This document shows, in pieces, positions 53,451-62,223 of a stretch of DNA of 64,000 bases. Under the pieces are notes generated by a model. The model saw only the letters and a list, made by a program, of their open reading frames with translations, did no database searches and had not been told where the DNA came from. The position numbers and the translations under genes were made by a program. The stretch lies in the NCBI GenBank assembly GCA_902763505.1, contig CACWSO010000007.1, positions 1 to 64,000 of the forward strand, read 5' to 3'. Within the stretch, counting starts at the first letter, position 1. Each line of letters starts with the position of its first letter. This stretch comes from an uncultured Eubacteriales bacterium. GTDB taxonomy: Bacteria; Bacillota; Clostridia; Peptostreptococcales; Anaerovoracaceae.

Positions 53451-54932
53451 CTACAAACTGCAATCTGCTGTGGCTACAATCGCCACTGTTTTTTCTCCGT
53501 CCTGAATTTCTGCAACGATATCGCCACACTTGACTGACAGCTCCACCGTAATCTTACTTAGCTCCTGTACAAGTTGTGGGAGCTTTTGCTTGCTCACCGG
53601 CTCGGCACTTCGCACTGGAAGCAGCTTGCCGCCAGTCACCTTCACCGTAGTCGTCAGGATTCTCCGCGGATCCACTCTCTCCTGCTCGGCAAAGACTGCG
53701 CCGCGCTTGCACTTGTTTCCTTCGTATTCGCCGAGCACTTCGTTGTATCTGACCTGACATCCCGTCGGGCAAAGTGTGCAGGTCACGACGCCTTCCTCCG
53801 GGAAGCCTTTGGCCATGGATGATGTCCGCGCCTCGTCCCATTCGCCCATCTCCGTGCCATTCAGATAGGCGACTGCATTTCTGCCGGCCAGTTCGCCCTG
53901 CTCTGATACAAAGTCTGCCAGATCCATGATGCGCCGCGCGTTACCGCATGCGAAGATTCCGGGGACGTTCGTCTGCAGATATTCATCTGTGATCATTCCA
54001 TTTGTCCTGGCATCGAGTTTGATTCCCGCCGTCTGGGCGACTTCGTTTTCCGGGATCAGACCAACGGATAGAACAAGCGTATCACATGCTATCAGACGCT
54101 CGGTTCCTTTGATTGGCTGCATTGATTCATCAAGCTCAGATATTTCAACTGCTTCGAGTCTCTTCTTGCCGATGATTTTAGAAACAGTATGGCTGCAGAA
54201 AATCGGAATCTGATAATCGTACAAACACTGACTGACATTTCTTGAAAGGCCTGCCGGCTGAGGGAATATTTCGATTACCGCTTCCACCTTCGCACCTTCG
54301 AGACTGAGCCGACGCGCCATGATCATGCCTACATCGCCGGAACCAAATATCACAACTTTTTTACCCGGCATAATGTTTCTGATATTTACGAAATTCTGGG
54401 TGACGCCCGCAGTAAAAACACCGGCAGGCCTCGATCCCGGAATGGCGATCGCGCCGCGCGTTCTCTCCCTGCATCCCGTGGCGATGACGACCGCACCTGC
54501 TTCAATCTGTTTCAGTCCGTCGGCAGAAACCGCTGTCACTACATACGCGCGTGCGGATGTATGTGTGCGCGCGTGTACGTGTGTATGTGCGCGCTCACGC
54601 TCATCTTGCGCGTCGATACGCAGCACATGGCATCCCGTGAGAAGTTCGATTCCGGACGCCTCCGCCTCCTGCTCGGCCCTGAGCGCATACTCCGGTCCGG
54701 TGAGCTGTTTCCGATAACGCACGATTCCGAAGCCGTCGTGGATGCACTGATTCAGAATGCCTCCTGCCCGGTCGTCCCGTTCGATCAGGAGCACGTGCTC
54801 CGCGCCTGCGTCCCGCGCACTCTTCGCTGCGGCCAGACCACCCGGTCCTGCTCCGACGACGAGGACGTCGCAAGTCTCATGTACAACGCCGCGGGTTTCA
54901 TATTCATTTGTGCGGTTTTTTGTCTCGCTCAT
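53451..54932 (-). CDS. FAD/NAD(P) oxidoreductase fused to a DUF1667 domain
   Basis: A 493-aa flavoprotein. The N-terminal FAD motif VVGAGPGGLAAAKSA, a second Rossmann VIFGSGDVGMIMARR, and ATG motif VIATGCRER belong to the pyridine nucleotide-disulphide oxidoreductase fold (to about residue 365). The C-terminal 120 residues (VTCTLCPTGCQV...GNKCKRG, cysteines for an Fe-S cluster) are a DUF1667 domain, usually a separate protein beside GlpA-like genes. A loop at about 113-127 reads HTHVHARTHTSARA and is encoded by an alternating purine-pyrimidine tract. ATG at 54932; a GTG two codons upstream is an alternative. Co-transcribed with the GlpA-like gene 24 bases upstream; together they probably oxidise a hydroxy compound. 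Confidence 0.83.
   Translation of the reverse strand: MSETKNRTNEYETRGVVHETCDVLVVGAGPGGLAAAKSARDAGAEHVLLIERDDRAGGILNQCIHDGFGIVRYRKQLTGPEYALRAEQEAEASGIELLTGCHVLRIDAQDERERAHTHVHARTHTSARAYVVTAVSADGLKQIEAGAVVIATGCRERTRGAIAIPGSRPAGVFTAGVTQNFVNIRNIMPGKKVVIFGSGDVGMIMARRLSLEGAKVEAVIEIFPQPAGLSRNVSQCLYDYQIPIFCSHTVSKIIGKKRLEAVEISELDESMQPIKGTERLIACDTLVLSVGLIPENEVAQTAGIKLDARTNGMITDEYLQTNVPGIFACGNARRIMDLADFVSEQGELAGRNAVAYLNGTEMGEWDEARTSSMAKGFPEEGVVTCTLCPTGCQVRYNEVLGEYEGNKCKRGAVFAEQERVDPRRILTTTVKVTGGKLLPVRSAEPVSKQKLPQLVQELSKITVELSVKCGDIVAEIQDGEKTVAIVATADCSL
54541..54594. repeat. Alternating purine-pyrimidine (GT/GC/AT) tract
   Basis: 54557-54594 is 38 bases of uninterrupted purine-pyrimidine alternation (mostly GT and GC steps), preceded by a further 15-base alternating run (54541-54555) with one phase break. 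Such sequence favours left-handed Z-DNA and replication slippage. It lies inside a coding region. Confidence 0.9.
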
Positions 54933-54956
54933 TTCCACACTCTAACCGCTTTCATT

Positions 54957-56441
54957 CTATTTCACCTTGCCCGAAAACAGTTCGCTTCCGGTGCTCCTGT
55001 ATGTGATCTCTTCCGGTTTGACTCCGTATTCATTCACGAGCATGTCGACGATCCTCGTCAGACAGTACCCGCCATTGCATCGCCCCGTCGTGGCCCATGC
55101 TCTGTATTTGATCGCAGAGATGCTCCTCGCGCCGAATGGATTTTCGATGGCGTTTCGAATCTCCCTTTTCGTCACCTTCTGACATCTGCAGATGATCTCT
55201 CCAAACTCCGAATCCTCCCGGATCAGTTCAGCTTGTTCCTCTTCACTGAGGTCGCGGAATCTGATTGGACCTTTTCGCTTTGCAACGAAATCTTTTTTCT
55301 CCTCTAACGGCATCCTCTCCCCGATGATGCCGCGCACCATGCGCGCAATCGGCACGGACGCCGTGAGTCCAGGTGACTCGATGCCGATCAGGTTGATCAG
55401 CCCCGGGCAATCCGCTTCTTCCTGTATGATGAAATCCCGGTACCCGCCTTCTTCCGGTGGCGCCAGTTTCGGCCGGATTCCTGCGTAGCTGCCGATAATA
55501 TATTTCCGTTCGAGGGCCGGCATTAACGCCTTTGCTTTCGCAAAGAGTTCGTCCATGACGGGACGCGTAGTAGACAAATCGTCTATTTGCGATATATATT
55601 CCGCACTCGGACCGATGATAATATTGCCCGCCGTTGTCGGCGTCAGGTGGACGCCCAGTCCGCCGATGCCTTTGCGCGGAGCCGGATAGACCGGCATAGG
55701 CAAAAGCTCCTCGGCCACTTTGTCGAGAATGAAATATTCACCTCTGCATGGGTAAATCTGATACGCCGGCCCGCCGGCCATCTCTGAGATATTGCCGCTG
55801 CTGAGTCCAGCACAGTTGATGAGGAACCTGCAGGCGTATGCGCCGCCTTCTGCCGTCTTCACCACAAACCTGTCGTCGCTGTGCTCCTCACCATGCTCCT
55901 CAATCATATCGTGTTCAATTGCAACGACTTCACTGTTGAAATGGAAAGTCACTCCATTCTCCAGCGCATTTTCCGCCAAAGCGATACAGTAGAGGAACGG
56001 ATCAAAGACTGCTGTTTCCGGAGAATACATGCCGCCGATTCCACCGATTCCCGGTGCAAGTTTTTCCATCTCGTCCGCATCGACGAGGCGCAATCCTTCG
56101 CATCCATTTCGGATGCCCTGCTGCATGATTTCCTGCAGTGCATTCATGTCAGTCTCATCAAATGCAACCAGAAGTTTTCCTGTCTTTTTGTACGGGATAT
56201 CAAGCTCCCGGCAAAGGGCTTCGAAACCACGGTTTCCTTCCACACAAAGCTTCGCCATGAGACTTCCCGGCGCATTATTAAAGCCAGCATGAACGACAGC
56301 AGAATTTCTCCCGCTGATTCCGCCGGCTGCATCGCATTCCTTTTCGAGGACGATTATATTCAGATTATAGCGAGACAGTTCCCGCGCGACGGCGCACCCA
56401 ACGCCGCCGGCACCTATGATCACAACATCGTGCTTGGTCAT
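54957..56441 (-). CDS. GlpA/LhgO-like FAD-dependent oxidoreductase with BFD-type [2Fe-2S] domain
   Basis: A 494-aa protein. FAD motif VIIGAGGVGCAVARELSRY at the N-terminus, DAAGGISGRNSAVVHAG typical of the D-amino acid oxidase/GlpA/LhgO fold, and LIGIESPGLTAS near the FAD C-terminal motif. The last ~85 residues form a BFD-like [2Fe-2S] domain (CRC...GRCNGGYC cysteines). It oxidises a hydroxy acid or glycerol phosphate-type substrate and passes electrons to the FAD-DUF1667 partner encoded downstream. GGAGG lies before the ATG. Confidence 0.86.
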   Translation of the reverse strand: MTKHDVVIIGAGGVGCAVARELSRYNLNIIVLEKECDAAGGISGRNSAVVHAGFNNAPGSLMAKLCVEGNRGFEALCRELDIPYKKTGKLLVAFDETDMNALQEIMQQGIRNGCEGLRLVDADEMEKLAPGIGGIGGMYSPETAVFDPFLYCIALAENALENGVTFHFNSEVVAIEHDMIEEHGEEHSDDRFVVKTAEGGAYACRFLINCAGLSSGNISEMAGGPAYQIYPCRGEYFILDKVAEELLPMPVYPAPRKGIGGLGVHLTPTTAGNIIIGPSAEYISQIDDLSTTRPVMDELFAKAKALMPALERKYIIGSYAGIRPKLAPPEEGGYRDFIIQEEADCPGLINLIGIESPGLTASVPIARMVRGIIGERMPLEEKKDFVAKRKGPIRFRDLSEEEQAELIREDSEFGEIICRCQKVTKREIRNAIENPFGARSISAIKYRAWATTGRCNGGYCLTRIVDMLVNEYGVKPEEITYRSTGSELFSGKVK

Positions 56442-56483
56442 CGGTACATCCTCCTGATGCTATTATAGCACTGCGCTAAAACA

Positions 56484-57695
56484 TCAGACATTTTTCATTT
56501 TGATTTTCTTCGATTTGCAGACATAGATCCACGTGAGCAGCGCCAGCGCAACGAAGACCAACATGGTGCAGCTGATGCCGCCGATATAGGAACTCCACGG
56601 AAGCGATCCGATAAACATACCGATGCTCCCCAGAAGTGTATGCATGAAATTGAGAAGCGCAGATGCGGAACCGGTATCGCCCTGCACCTGATCCAAAAGT
56701 AAATTCGTCGAGAACGGTCTTTGGTAACTGTTCGCAATGCTGAACGGAATCATGGTCATGAGGAATACGACCGGTGACAGTTTGCCGAACAGGAACATTG
56801 CAAAAGCAGCAGCGAAACCGACGATCAGCAAAGCGCGCATGGTTGCTTTTGCAGTAATTCTGTTGTTGAGCTTCATGTATAACAGCGGACCGAAGACAGA
56901 TGTCAGCGCATTGATGGCAAAGAAAACACTGAACATCGTCGGCATCAGCCCAAAGTAATCTTCATAGACGTAAGACGCAACCGCCAGATACGCCATGAAC
57001 GGCGCCGAGTAAAATGAAACAGCCAGCAGAAATGCTGAGAAGTTGATGTTCTTCCCAACGACGCCGATTCGCTTCAGGGAATCGATGACTCCGCCCTGAT
57101 TGATCTCATCTTCATGAATGGATTCTTCAAAGAAAAACGCCGCAATGAGACAAACTGCCGCGATGGCAGCAAGCACGATGAAGACGGTCCTCCAGGTGGA
57201 AACCTGAATGATGAGCGCGCCGATGACAGGCGCCGCGATCGGTGCGATGACAGACATACTCTGGACCACCGCCAGCGCCGTCGCCCTCGTCTGCCCTTCG
57301 AAACAATCCTTAATGATAGCAATTGAAAGGGACACCATGCCTCCTGCCCCGATGCCCTGCACAATGCGCATCAGAATCATGAAATAAACATTGAACGTGA
57401 TCGCGCAGAGAACGCTGGAGACGAGATACAAAAGCAGCGAAATGATCAGGATCTTTTTCCTGCCGCTCCTGTCGCTGAGGGGTCCCATGATCAGCATACC
57501 GATGGACATGAACACAAAGAACGCCACCATCGTCATGTTCACAAGAGCAGGAAGCGCGTCAAAATACTCCGCCATCTTCGGAAGGGACGGCATATACATG
57601 TCCGTCGAAAGAGGCGGTGCCATACCGAGTACTGTCACCATTGCGATGAGCCCGGCTTTTTTTAGGTATTTCTGATGGATGCTCTGTGCCTGCAT
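56484..57695 (-). CDS. Bcr/CflA-type MFS efflux transporter
   Basis: A 403-aa, 12-helix major facilitator protein. The N-terminal PPLSTDMYMPSLPKMAEYF signature, GPLSDRSGRKK loop and RIVQGIGAGG belong to the Bcr/CflA drug-resistance subfamily. It exports a small molecule by H+ antiport. It lies 42 bases upstream of the GlpA-like gene on the same strand, so co-transcription is possible. Real substrate unknown. Confidence 0.85.
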   Translation of the reverse strand: MQAQSIHQKYLKKAGLIAMVTVLGMAPPLSTDMYMPSLPKMAEYFDALPALVNMTMVAFFVFMSIGMLIMGPLSDRSGRKKILIISLLLYLVSSVLCAITFNVYFMILMRIVQGIGAGGMVSLSIAIIKDCFEGQTRATALAVVQSMSVIAPIAAPVIGALIIQVSTWRTVFIVLAAIAAVCLIAAFFFEESIHEDEINQGGVIDSLKRIGVVGKNINFSAFLLAVSFYSAPFMAYLAVASYVYEDYFGLMPTMFSVFFAINALTSVFGPLLYMKLNNRITAKATMRALLIVGFAAAFAMFLFGKLSPVVFLMTMIPFSIANSYQRPFSTNLLLDQVQGDTGSASALLNFMHTLLGSIGMFIGSLPWSSYIGGISCTMLVFVALALLTWIYVCKSKKIKMKNV

Positions 57696-57795
57696 TTTTC
57701 TCCTCTGCCTCGTATTTTACCACGAATAAACACACTGTCTCATTGTTTTGTTCTATAATATAAGAAACGATATGGGAGAAGGAGGAACCAACGCC

Positions 57796-58305
57796 ATGAA
57801 AAAACTGATCCTATCCATTACTATGCTCTTCCTTGCTTTTGCGTTCACTGCATGCGGCGGCGAAACAAATACTGAAGCAAATAATGAAGAAGCAAATAAC
57901 GAGATCGCAAATCCATGGGTCGACTGTGCGAATCTTGATGAAGCCGCGCAGATTGCAGGCTTTGATTTCGATGCACCAAAACGGATCGATGGTTATCCGA
58001 ATACTTTCATTCAGGCCATGGAAAACGAAATGATCCAGGTGTTTTATTCAGACAAGGATCTGGAAGATGAAACGTCTTCTGCAGTCCTGATCCGAAAAGG
58101 ATTCGGTGATGATATCTCCGGCGATTACAATGAATACACCGAAAACAAAACCGCAGAGATGCACGGCGTCAGTGTGGATCTCAGCGGGAACGATGGTCTG
58201 ATTTATAAAGCCTTGTGGCAGCAGGACGGTTTCGCTTACAGCATCGGCGCTGATAAGGGTATTGAGGAAGCGCTTGTAAACGAGCTTGTCGAGTCAGTTA
58301 AGTAG
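57796..58305 (+). CDS. Small lipoprotein of unknown function
   Basis: A 169-aa lipoprotein: signal peptide with lipobox FTAC, an Asn/Glu-rich linker, and a compact alpha/beta domain (about 45-165) reminiscent of clostridial small extracellular lipoproteins of unknown role. ATG at 57796 with GGAGG ten bases upstream; the frame is open upstream but lacks a ribosome site. A TATAAT is present at 57754-57759 without a clear -35. No function assigned. Confidence 0.75.
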   Translation: MKKLILSITMLFLAFAFTACGGETNTEANNEEANNEIANPWVDCANLDEAAQIAGFDFDAPKRIDGYPNTFIQAMENEMIQVFYSDKDLEDETSSAVLIRKGFGDDISGDYNEYTENKTAEMHGVSVDLSGNDGLIYKALWQQDGFAYSIGADKGIEEALVNELVESVK

Positions 58306-58329
58306 CGGTAATGGAAAGACTTCCGGATA

Positions 58330-58344
58330 AAAGACGCTGTCTTT
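58330..58344. terminator. Short hairpin between convergent genes
   Basis: AAAGAC-GCT-GTCTTT, followed by ATTT on the plus strand, between the lipoprotein and the ArsR gene. Weak, but in the expected place. Confidence 0.4.
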
Positions 58345-58708
58345 ATTTCGTCGGGCAGGAGATTTCCATAATCTCTTCTATCGCGTGATGCAGCTTTTGG
58401 GCAATGTCTGTATCAGCAGCCTTGTAGTACATTTCTTTGCCTTCGCGGCGTGAGACGATGAGACCGCTTGCTTTCAGATTGCGAAGGTGATGAGAGACGG
58501 CAGGACTTGACATGCCCGCCATAGCAGCAATATCGATCACGCATTCCTCGACATGACAGAGAATCCAGAAGATGCGGAGCCTGCTGGGATCATTCAGCTG
58601 CTTCATAAGTGCCGCCACCGTCTGGAAATTCTCTTCCGCCGGCATACGCTCCATAAGTTTTTTTGAATCCACATCGTGATCATGTGGCAGGCTTATGTTT
58701 TTGCTCAC
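58343..58708 (-). CDS. ArsR/SmtB-family metal-sensing repressor
   Basis: A 121-aa winged-helix repressor. EECVIDIAAMAGMSSPAVSHHLRNL is the recognition region, with a possible metal-binding Cys in EECV and a His-rich N-terminus (HDHD). Divergent from a metal-chaperone-like protein and a Zn/Cd-type ATPase; it most likely represses them and is released by metal. A perfect palindrome operator lies at 58807-58832. Confidence 0.88.
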   Translation of the reverse strand: MSKNISLPHDHDVDSKKLMERMPAEENFQTVAALMKQLNDPSRLRIFWILCHVEECVIDIAAMAGMSSPAVSHHLRNLKASGLIVSRREGKEMYYKAADTDIAQKLHHAIEEIMEISCPTK

Positions 58709-58739
58709 TCTTCTTTACCTCCGGATCATACATTCTTCT

Positions 58740-58763
58740 GACACTGCAATTCTATGCAGTGTC
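58740..58763. other. Inverted repeat in the arsR-HMA intergenic region
   Basis: GACACTGCA (58740-58748) and TGCAGTGTC (58755-58763), a perfect 9-bp inverted repeat with a 6-base loop, followed by TTTTAT. It could be a terminator-like hairpin insulating the divergent units or a second operator. Confidence 0.5.
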
Positions 58764-58770
58764 TTTTATA

Positions 58771-58799
58771 TTGACATTAGTATAAGCTCATGTTATCAT
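58771..58799 (+). promoter_or_regulatory. Promoter of the metal-efflux operon
   Basis: Perfect -35 TTGACA (58771-58776), 17-bp spacer, -10 TATCAT (58794-58799). The ArsR palindrome begins 8 bases downstream, covering the expected transcription start. Confidence 0.8.
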
Positions 58800-58806
58800 A
58801 CAGTCA

Positions 58807-58832
58807 AACGATTAAACAATCGTTTAATCGTT
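58807..58832. promoter_or_regulatory. ArsR-type operator palindrome
   Basis: AACGATTAAAC-AATC-GTTTAATCGTT, a perfect 11-bp inverted repeat with a 4-base centre, just after the -10 of the efflux operon. This is the size and position expected for an ArsR/SmtB repressor site. Confidence 0.8.
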
Positions 58833-58859
58833 ATGAGTAGAACAATAAAGGAGCAAACA

Positions 58860-59078
58860 ATGAAAAAGACTTACAAAATCGATGTGGATTGCGCGAACTG
58901 CGCGAACAAGATGGAAGTTGCAGCGAATAAGACAGAGGGCGTGAAGGAAGCGACCGTCAACTTCATGACACTGAAGATGAAAGTGGAATTTGAAGAAGAC
59001 GCAGATCCGCAGGCTGTTATGGAAGAAGTTCTGAAGAACTGTAAGAAAGTTGAAGACGACTGCGAGATCTTCTTCTAA
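58860..59078 (+). CDS. Heavy-metal-associated (HMA) domain protein
   Basis: A 72-aa single HMA domain with metal-binding CANC near the N-terminus (DVDCANCANK). It binds a soft metal ion and can hand it to the ATPase encoded 28 bases downstream, which lacks its own N-terminal HMA domain. AAAGGAG before the ATG. The in-frame upstream extension crosses the promoter and operator and is not real. Confidence 0.9.
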   Translation: MKKTYKIDVDCANCANKMEVAANKTEGVKEATVNFMTLKMKVEFEEDADPQAVMEEVLKNCKKVEDDCEIFF

Positions 59079-59106
59079 GCAAACACGCTAAGAACGGGAA
59101 ACTTTG

Positions 59107-60993
59107 ATGAACAAGAAACAGCGAAACAACTTAATCAGAATCATCGTTGCGGCAGTGCTTTTGATCATACTCCACTTCGTTGCCTTCGACCGGCCGATTA
59201 TGTTCGCGTGCTACATGGTGCCATACCTGATCGTCGGCTATGATATCTTGAAGAAAGCGGGCAAAGGCATCGTCAACCGTCAGCCTCTCGATGAGAATCT
59301 GCTCATGGCAATCGCAACGCTCGGCGCCATCGCGCTGGCAGTATACAAAACCGGTGACTTCACAGAAGCCGTTGCCGTTATGCTGTTCTATCAGATCGGC
59401 GAATTGTTCCAGAGCTATGCGGTCGGCAAAAGCCGCCGCAACATCGGGGAGCTTATGGATATCCGTCCTGACTACGCCAACATCGAAGAGGACGGCGTGG
59501 TCACAAAGGTGGACCCGGATGAAGTTGAAATTGGTACCGTCATCATCGTGCAGCCAGGCGAGAAGATTCCTATCGACGGCATCGTCGAAGAAGGCAAAGC
59601 CAGCCTGGATACCAGTGCCCTCACCGGTGAAAGCGTGCCTCGCTCTGTCAAAGAAGGCGACGAAGTCATCAGCGGATGCATCAATACGAACGGCGTATTG
59701 AAAATCAAGACGACAAGAGAATTCGATGAGTCGACCGCTTCGAAGATTTTGGATCTGGTTGAAAACGCCAGCTCACGGAAGGCGCGTTCCGAGAACTTCA
59801 TCTCAAGGTTCGCTCGCGTCTATACGCCGATCGTCGTTATCTGCGCAGTCCTTCTGGCGATTGTTCCGCCAGTCATCAGCATGGCCGCACTTGGCATTGC
59901 CCCAAATTGGGGCACCTGGATCTACAGAGCCCTCACCTTCCTGGTCATCAGTTGTCCTTGCGCTTTGGTCATCAGCATTCCGCTCAGTTTCTTTGCCGGC
60001 ATCGGCGGAGCGAGCCACGAGGGAATCCTGGTCAAAGGCTCCAACTATCTGGAGGCGCTCTCCAAGGTGAAGACCGTTGTCATGGACAAAACCGGAACGC
60101 TGACACGCGGCGTGTTCGAAGTCACGGGGATCTATCCTGCTGCCGGCGGCGACCTCTCTGAGGAGGAGATTCTGCACTTGGCAGCGCACGCTGAACGGCA
60201 TTCTTCCCACCCTATCGCACAGGCGCTTCGTGTTGCCTTTGGAAAAGAGCACGACGGATGCGAAGTCGATGATGTGGAGGAAATCGCAGGGCACGGAATT
60301 CGCGCGAAGGTTGACGGCAAGCTTGTGTGCATCGGAAACCAGAAGATGGTGCGGCTTGCGCTGGGAAATGATGCAGCCGTGGAAACGGCAGATATTGCCG
60401 GCACGGTGATTCACATCGTGGTCGACGGCAAATACGAGGGGTATATCATCATATCAGATGTTATCAAAGAGACTTCCGCAGAAGCAATTCGGAAGATGCG
60501 CGAAGCCGGCGTAACACGGCAGGTCATGCTGACCGGCGACGGCAAAGCAGTAGCGGAAGCAGTTGGCAGCGAGCTGGGCATTACAGAAATCTACAGCGAA
60601 CTTCTGCCGGCTGACAAGGTCTCGAAAGTTGAGGAGTTATTGGAATCCGGTAAACAGTGTCTTGCCTTTGTAGGCGACGGTATCAACGATGCGCCGGTCC
60701 TCTCCCGCGCGGACATCGGTATCGCCATGGGCGCTCTTGGATCAGATGCGGCCATTGAAGCAGCGGATGTTGTACTGATGGATGACGATCCTCTTAAGAT
60801 TGCAAAGGCAATACGGATTTCCCGCAAGTGCATGCGCATCGTCCACGAAAATATCTGGTTTGCCATCGGCATCAAAGTGCTGTGTCTGCTTCTCTGCGCT
60901 TTTGGTCTGGTCGGCATGTGGGCAGCGATCTTCGCAGACGTAGGCGTTATGGTGCTGGCCGTTCTGAACGCAATCAGGACCTTGTTCGCATAG
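59107..60993 (+). CDS. Heavy-metal P1B-type ATPase (Zn/Cd/Pb group)
   Basis: A 628-aa metal-exporting P-type ATPase: actuator TGES, ion-binding SCPCAL in a membrane helix, phosphorylation DKTGTLTRG, HP (HSSHPIAQAL) and hinge GDGINDAPVL. The start directly precedes the first membrane helix, so the usual N-terminal HMA domain is missing and is supplied by the separate 72-aa protein. The ATG at 59107 is preferred over the adjacent TTG. It exports divalent soft metals such as Zn or Cd; regulated by the ArsR protein. Confidence 0.9.
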   Translation: MNKKQRNNLIRIIVAAVLLIILHFVAFDRPIMFACYMVPYLIVGYDILKKAGKGIVNRQPLDENLLMAIATLGAIALAVYKTGDFTEAVAVMLFYQIGELFQSYAVGKSRRNIGELMDIRPDYANIEEDGVVTKVDPDEVEIGTVIIVQPGEKIPIDGIVEEGKASLDTSALTGESVPRSVKEGDEVISGCINTNGVLKIKTTREFDESTASKILDLVENASSRKARSENFISRFARVYTPIVVICAVLLAIVPPVISMAALGIAPNWGTWIYRALTFLVISCPCALVISIPLSFFAGIGGASHEGILVKGSNYLEALSKVKTVVMDKTGTLTRGVFEVTGIYPAAGGDLSEEEILHLAAHAERHSSHPIAQALRVAFGKEHDGCEVDDVEEIAGHGIRAKVDGKLVCIGNQKMVRLALGNDAAVETADIAGTVIHIVVDGKYEGYIIISDVIKETSAEAIRKMREAGVTRQVMLTGDGKAVAEAVGSELGITEIYSELLPADKVSKVEELLESGKQCLAFVGDGINDAPVLSRADIGIAMGALGSDAAIEAADVVLMDDDPLKIAKAIRISRKCMRIVHENIWFAIGIKVLCLLLCAFGLVGMWAAIFADVGVMVLAVLNAIRTLFA

Positions 60994-61018
60994 CTCGTAT
61001 AGCAAGTCTGTTGATTTC

Positions 61019-61058
61019 AGCGTCTCTGTATGTTAGAAATAATGCAGAGGCGCTTTTT
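61019..61058 (+). terminator. Terminator of the metal-efflux operon
   Basis: AGCGTCTCTG (61019-61028) pairs with CAGAGGCGCT (61045-61054; one G-U), followed by TTTT. It lies before the next gene's ribosome site. Confidence 0.88.
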
Positions 61059-61077
61059 GATTGGGCGAGGTGGTGAA

Positions 61078-62178
61078 ATGGTTATAAAAAAAGTGATCAA
61101 AGGAATCATCATTTTCATTGCAGCAGTGCTTTTGCTCGTCACAGGACTGCTTGTGTTTCTGACGGTAACCGAATACAAACCGGCGGACGTGGAGCCGCTC
61201 AAAGTCAAAGGAACCGCAGATGCAACATACTCTGTCGGCGACTCTATGACGATTATGACTTGGAACATCGGTTACGGAGCGCTCGGCGACAATGCCGACT
61301 TCTTCATGGACGGCGGTAAGATGGTCAAGTCCGCAGAGGAAGACCGTGTGATGGAAAATATGGACGGCATCATGCAGACCATCGAACAGACCAAGCCCGA
61401 TTTTTTTCTTATACAGGAAATCGATTGTGATTCGTCGAGATCTTATCACATCGATGAACTGAAGATGCTGCGCGATCGATTCAAAGACTACGAGTCAACT
61501 TTCGGCATCAACTACAAAACGCCTTTCGTTCCATATCCAATGCCACCGCTCGGTAAAATCGTTGCAGGCATTGCAACGTTCTCAGACAGCCACGCCGAAA
61601 ATGTAGAACGCATCCAGCTGCCGGTCCCATTTAAGTGGCCGGTTCGCCCGGTTAATCTCAAAAGATGCGTGACCGAAACTCACATTCCGGTCTATGATCC
61701 CGCAGGCCCTAGAAGCGAAGGCCAGAAAAGATTCGACAAGGACTTGGTGATCTTCAATCTGCATCTTGAAGCCTATGACAGCGGCGCGGGCAAAATTGCC
61801 CAGACAAAGATGCTTGCGAAGCTTTTGAAAGAAGAACGGGCCAAAGGCAATTACGTCATCGCCGGCGGAGATTTCAATCAGATCTTCTCTTCGGCGGACA
61901 AGAACGCCTATCCTCCTCAACCGGACAAATGGCTTCCGGGCGAGCTAGACGAAGAACAGTTCGGTGACGGATGGGTGTTCCTGATGGACGAAAAAACACC
62001 AAGCTGCCGCAGTCTCGACCAACCATTAGTCGGCGCCGACCTTGGCAGCTTCCAATACTATCTTATTGATGGATATATTGTTTCAGATAACATTCAGATC
62101 GATGCGCTGGAAACAATGGATCTGGGCTTTGTGAATGCCGATCACAATCCGGTGGTACTGCAGTTCACGTTACAATAG
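61078..62178 (+). CDS. Membrane-anchored endonuclease/exonuclease/phosphatase (EEP) family protein
   Basis: A 366-aa protein with an N-terminal membrane helix (about 4-28) and an EEP (DNase I-like) domain: TWNIGYG, LIQEID, NLHLEAYD, GGDFNQ, DGYIVSD and NADHNPV supply the metal- and phosphate-binding residues. It cleaves phosphodiester or phosphoester bonds, probably on the outer face of the membrane. ATG at 61078 with GAGGTGG; the frame extends upstream through the terminator, so that part is not real. Confidence 0.83.
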   Translation: MVIKKVIKGIIIFIAAVLLLVTGLLVFLTVTEYKPADVEPLKVKGTADATYSVGDSMTIMTWNIGYGALGDNADFFMDGGKMVKSAEEDRVMENMDGIMQTIEQTKPDFFLIQEIDCDSSRSYHIDELKMLRDRFKDYESTFGINYKTPFVPYPMPPLGKIVAGIATFSDSHAENVERIQLPVPFKWPVRPVNLKRCVTETHIPVYDPAGPRSEGQKRFDKDLVIFNLHLEAYDSGAGKIAQTKMLAKLLKEERAKGNYVIAGGDFNQIFSSADKNAYPPQPDKWLPGELDEEQFGDGWVFLMDEKTPSCRSLDQPLVGADLGSFQYYLIDGYIVSDNIQIDALETMDLGFVNADHNPVVLQFTLQ

Positions 62179-62223
62179 CCGAAGCGGCGCTGCAACATGT
62201 TATTGCTTGCAATCTGATGCCCC

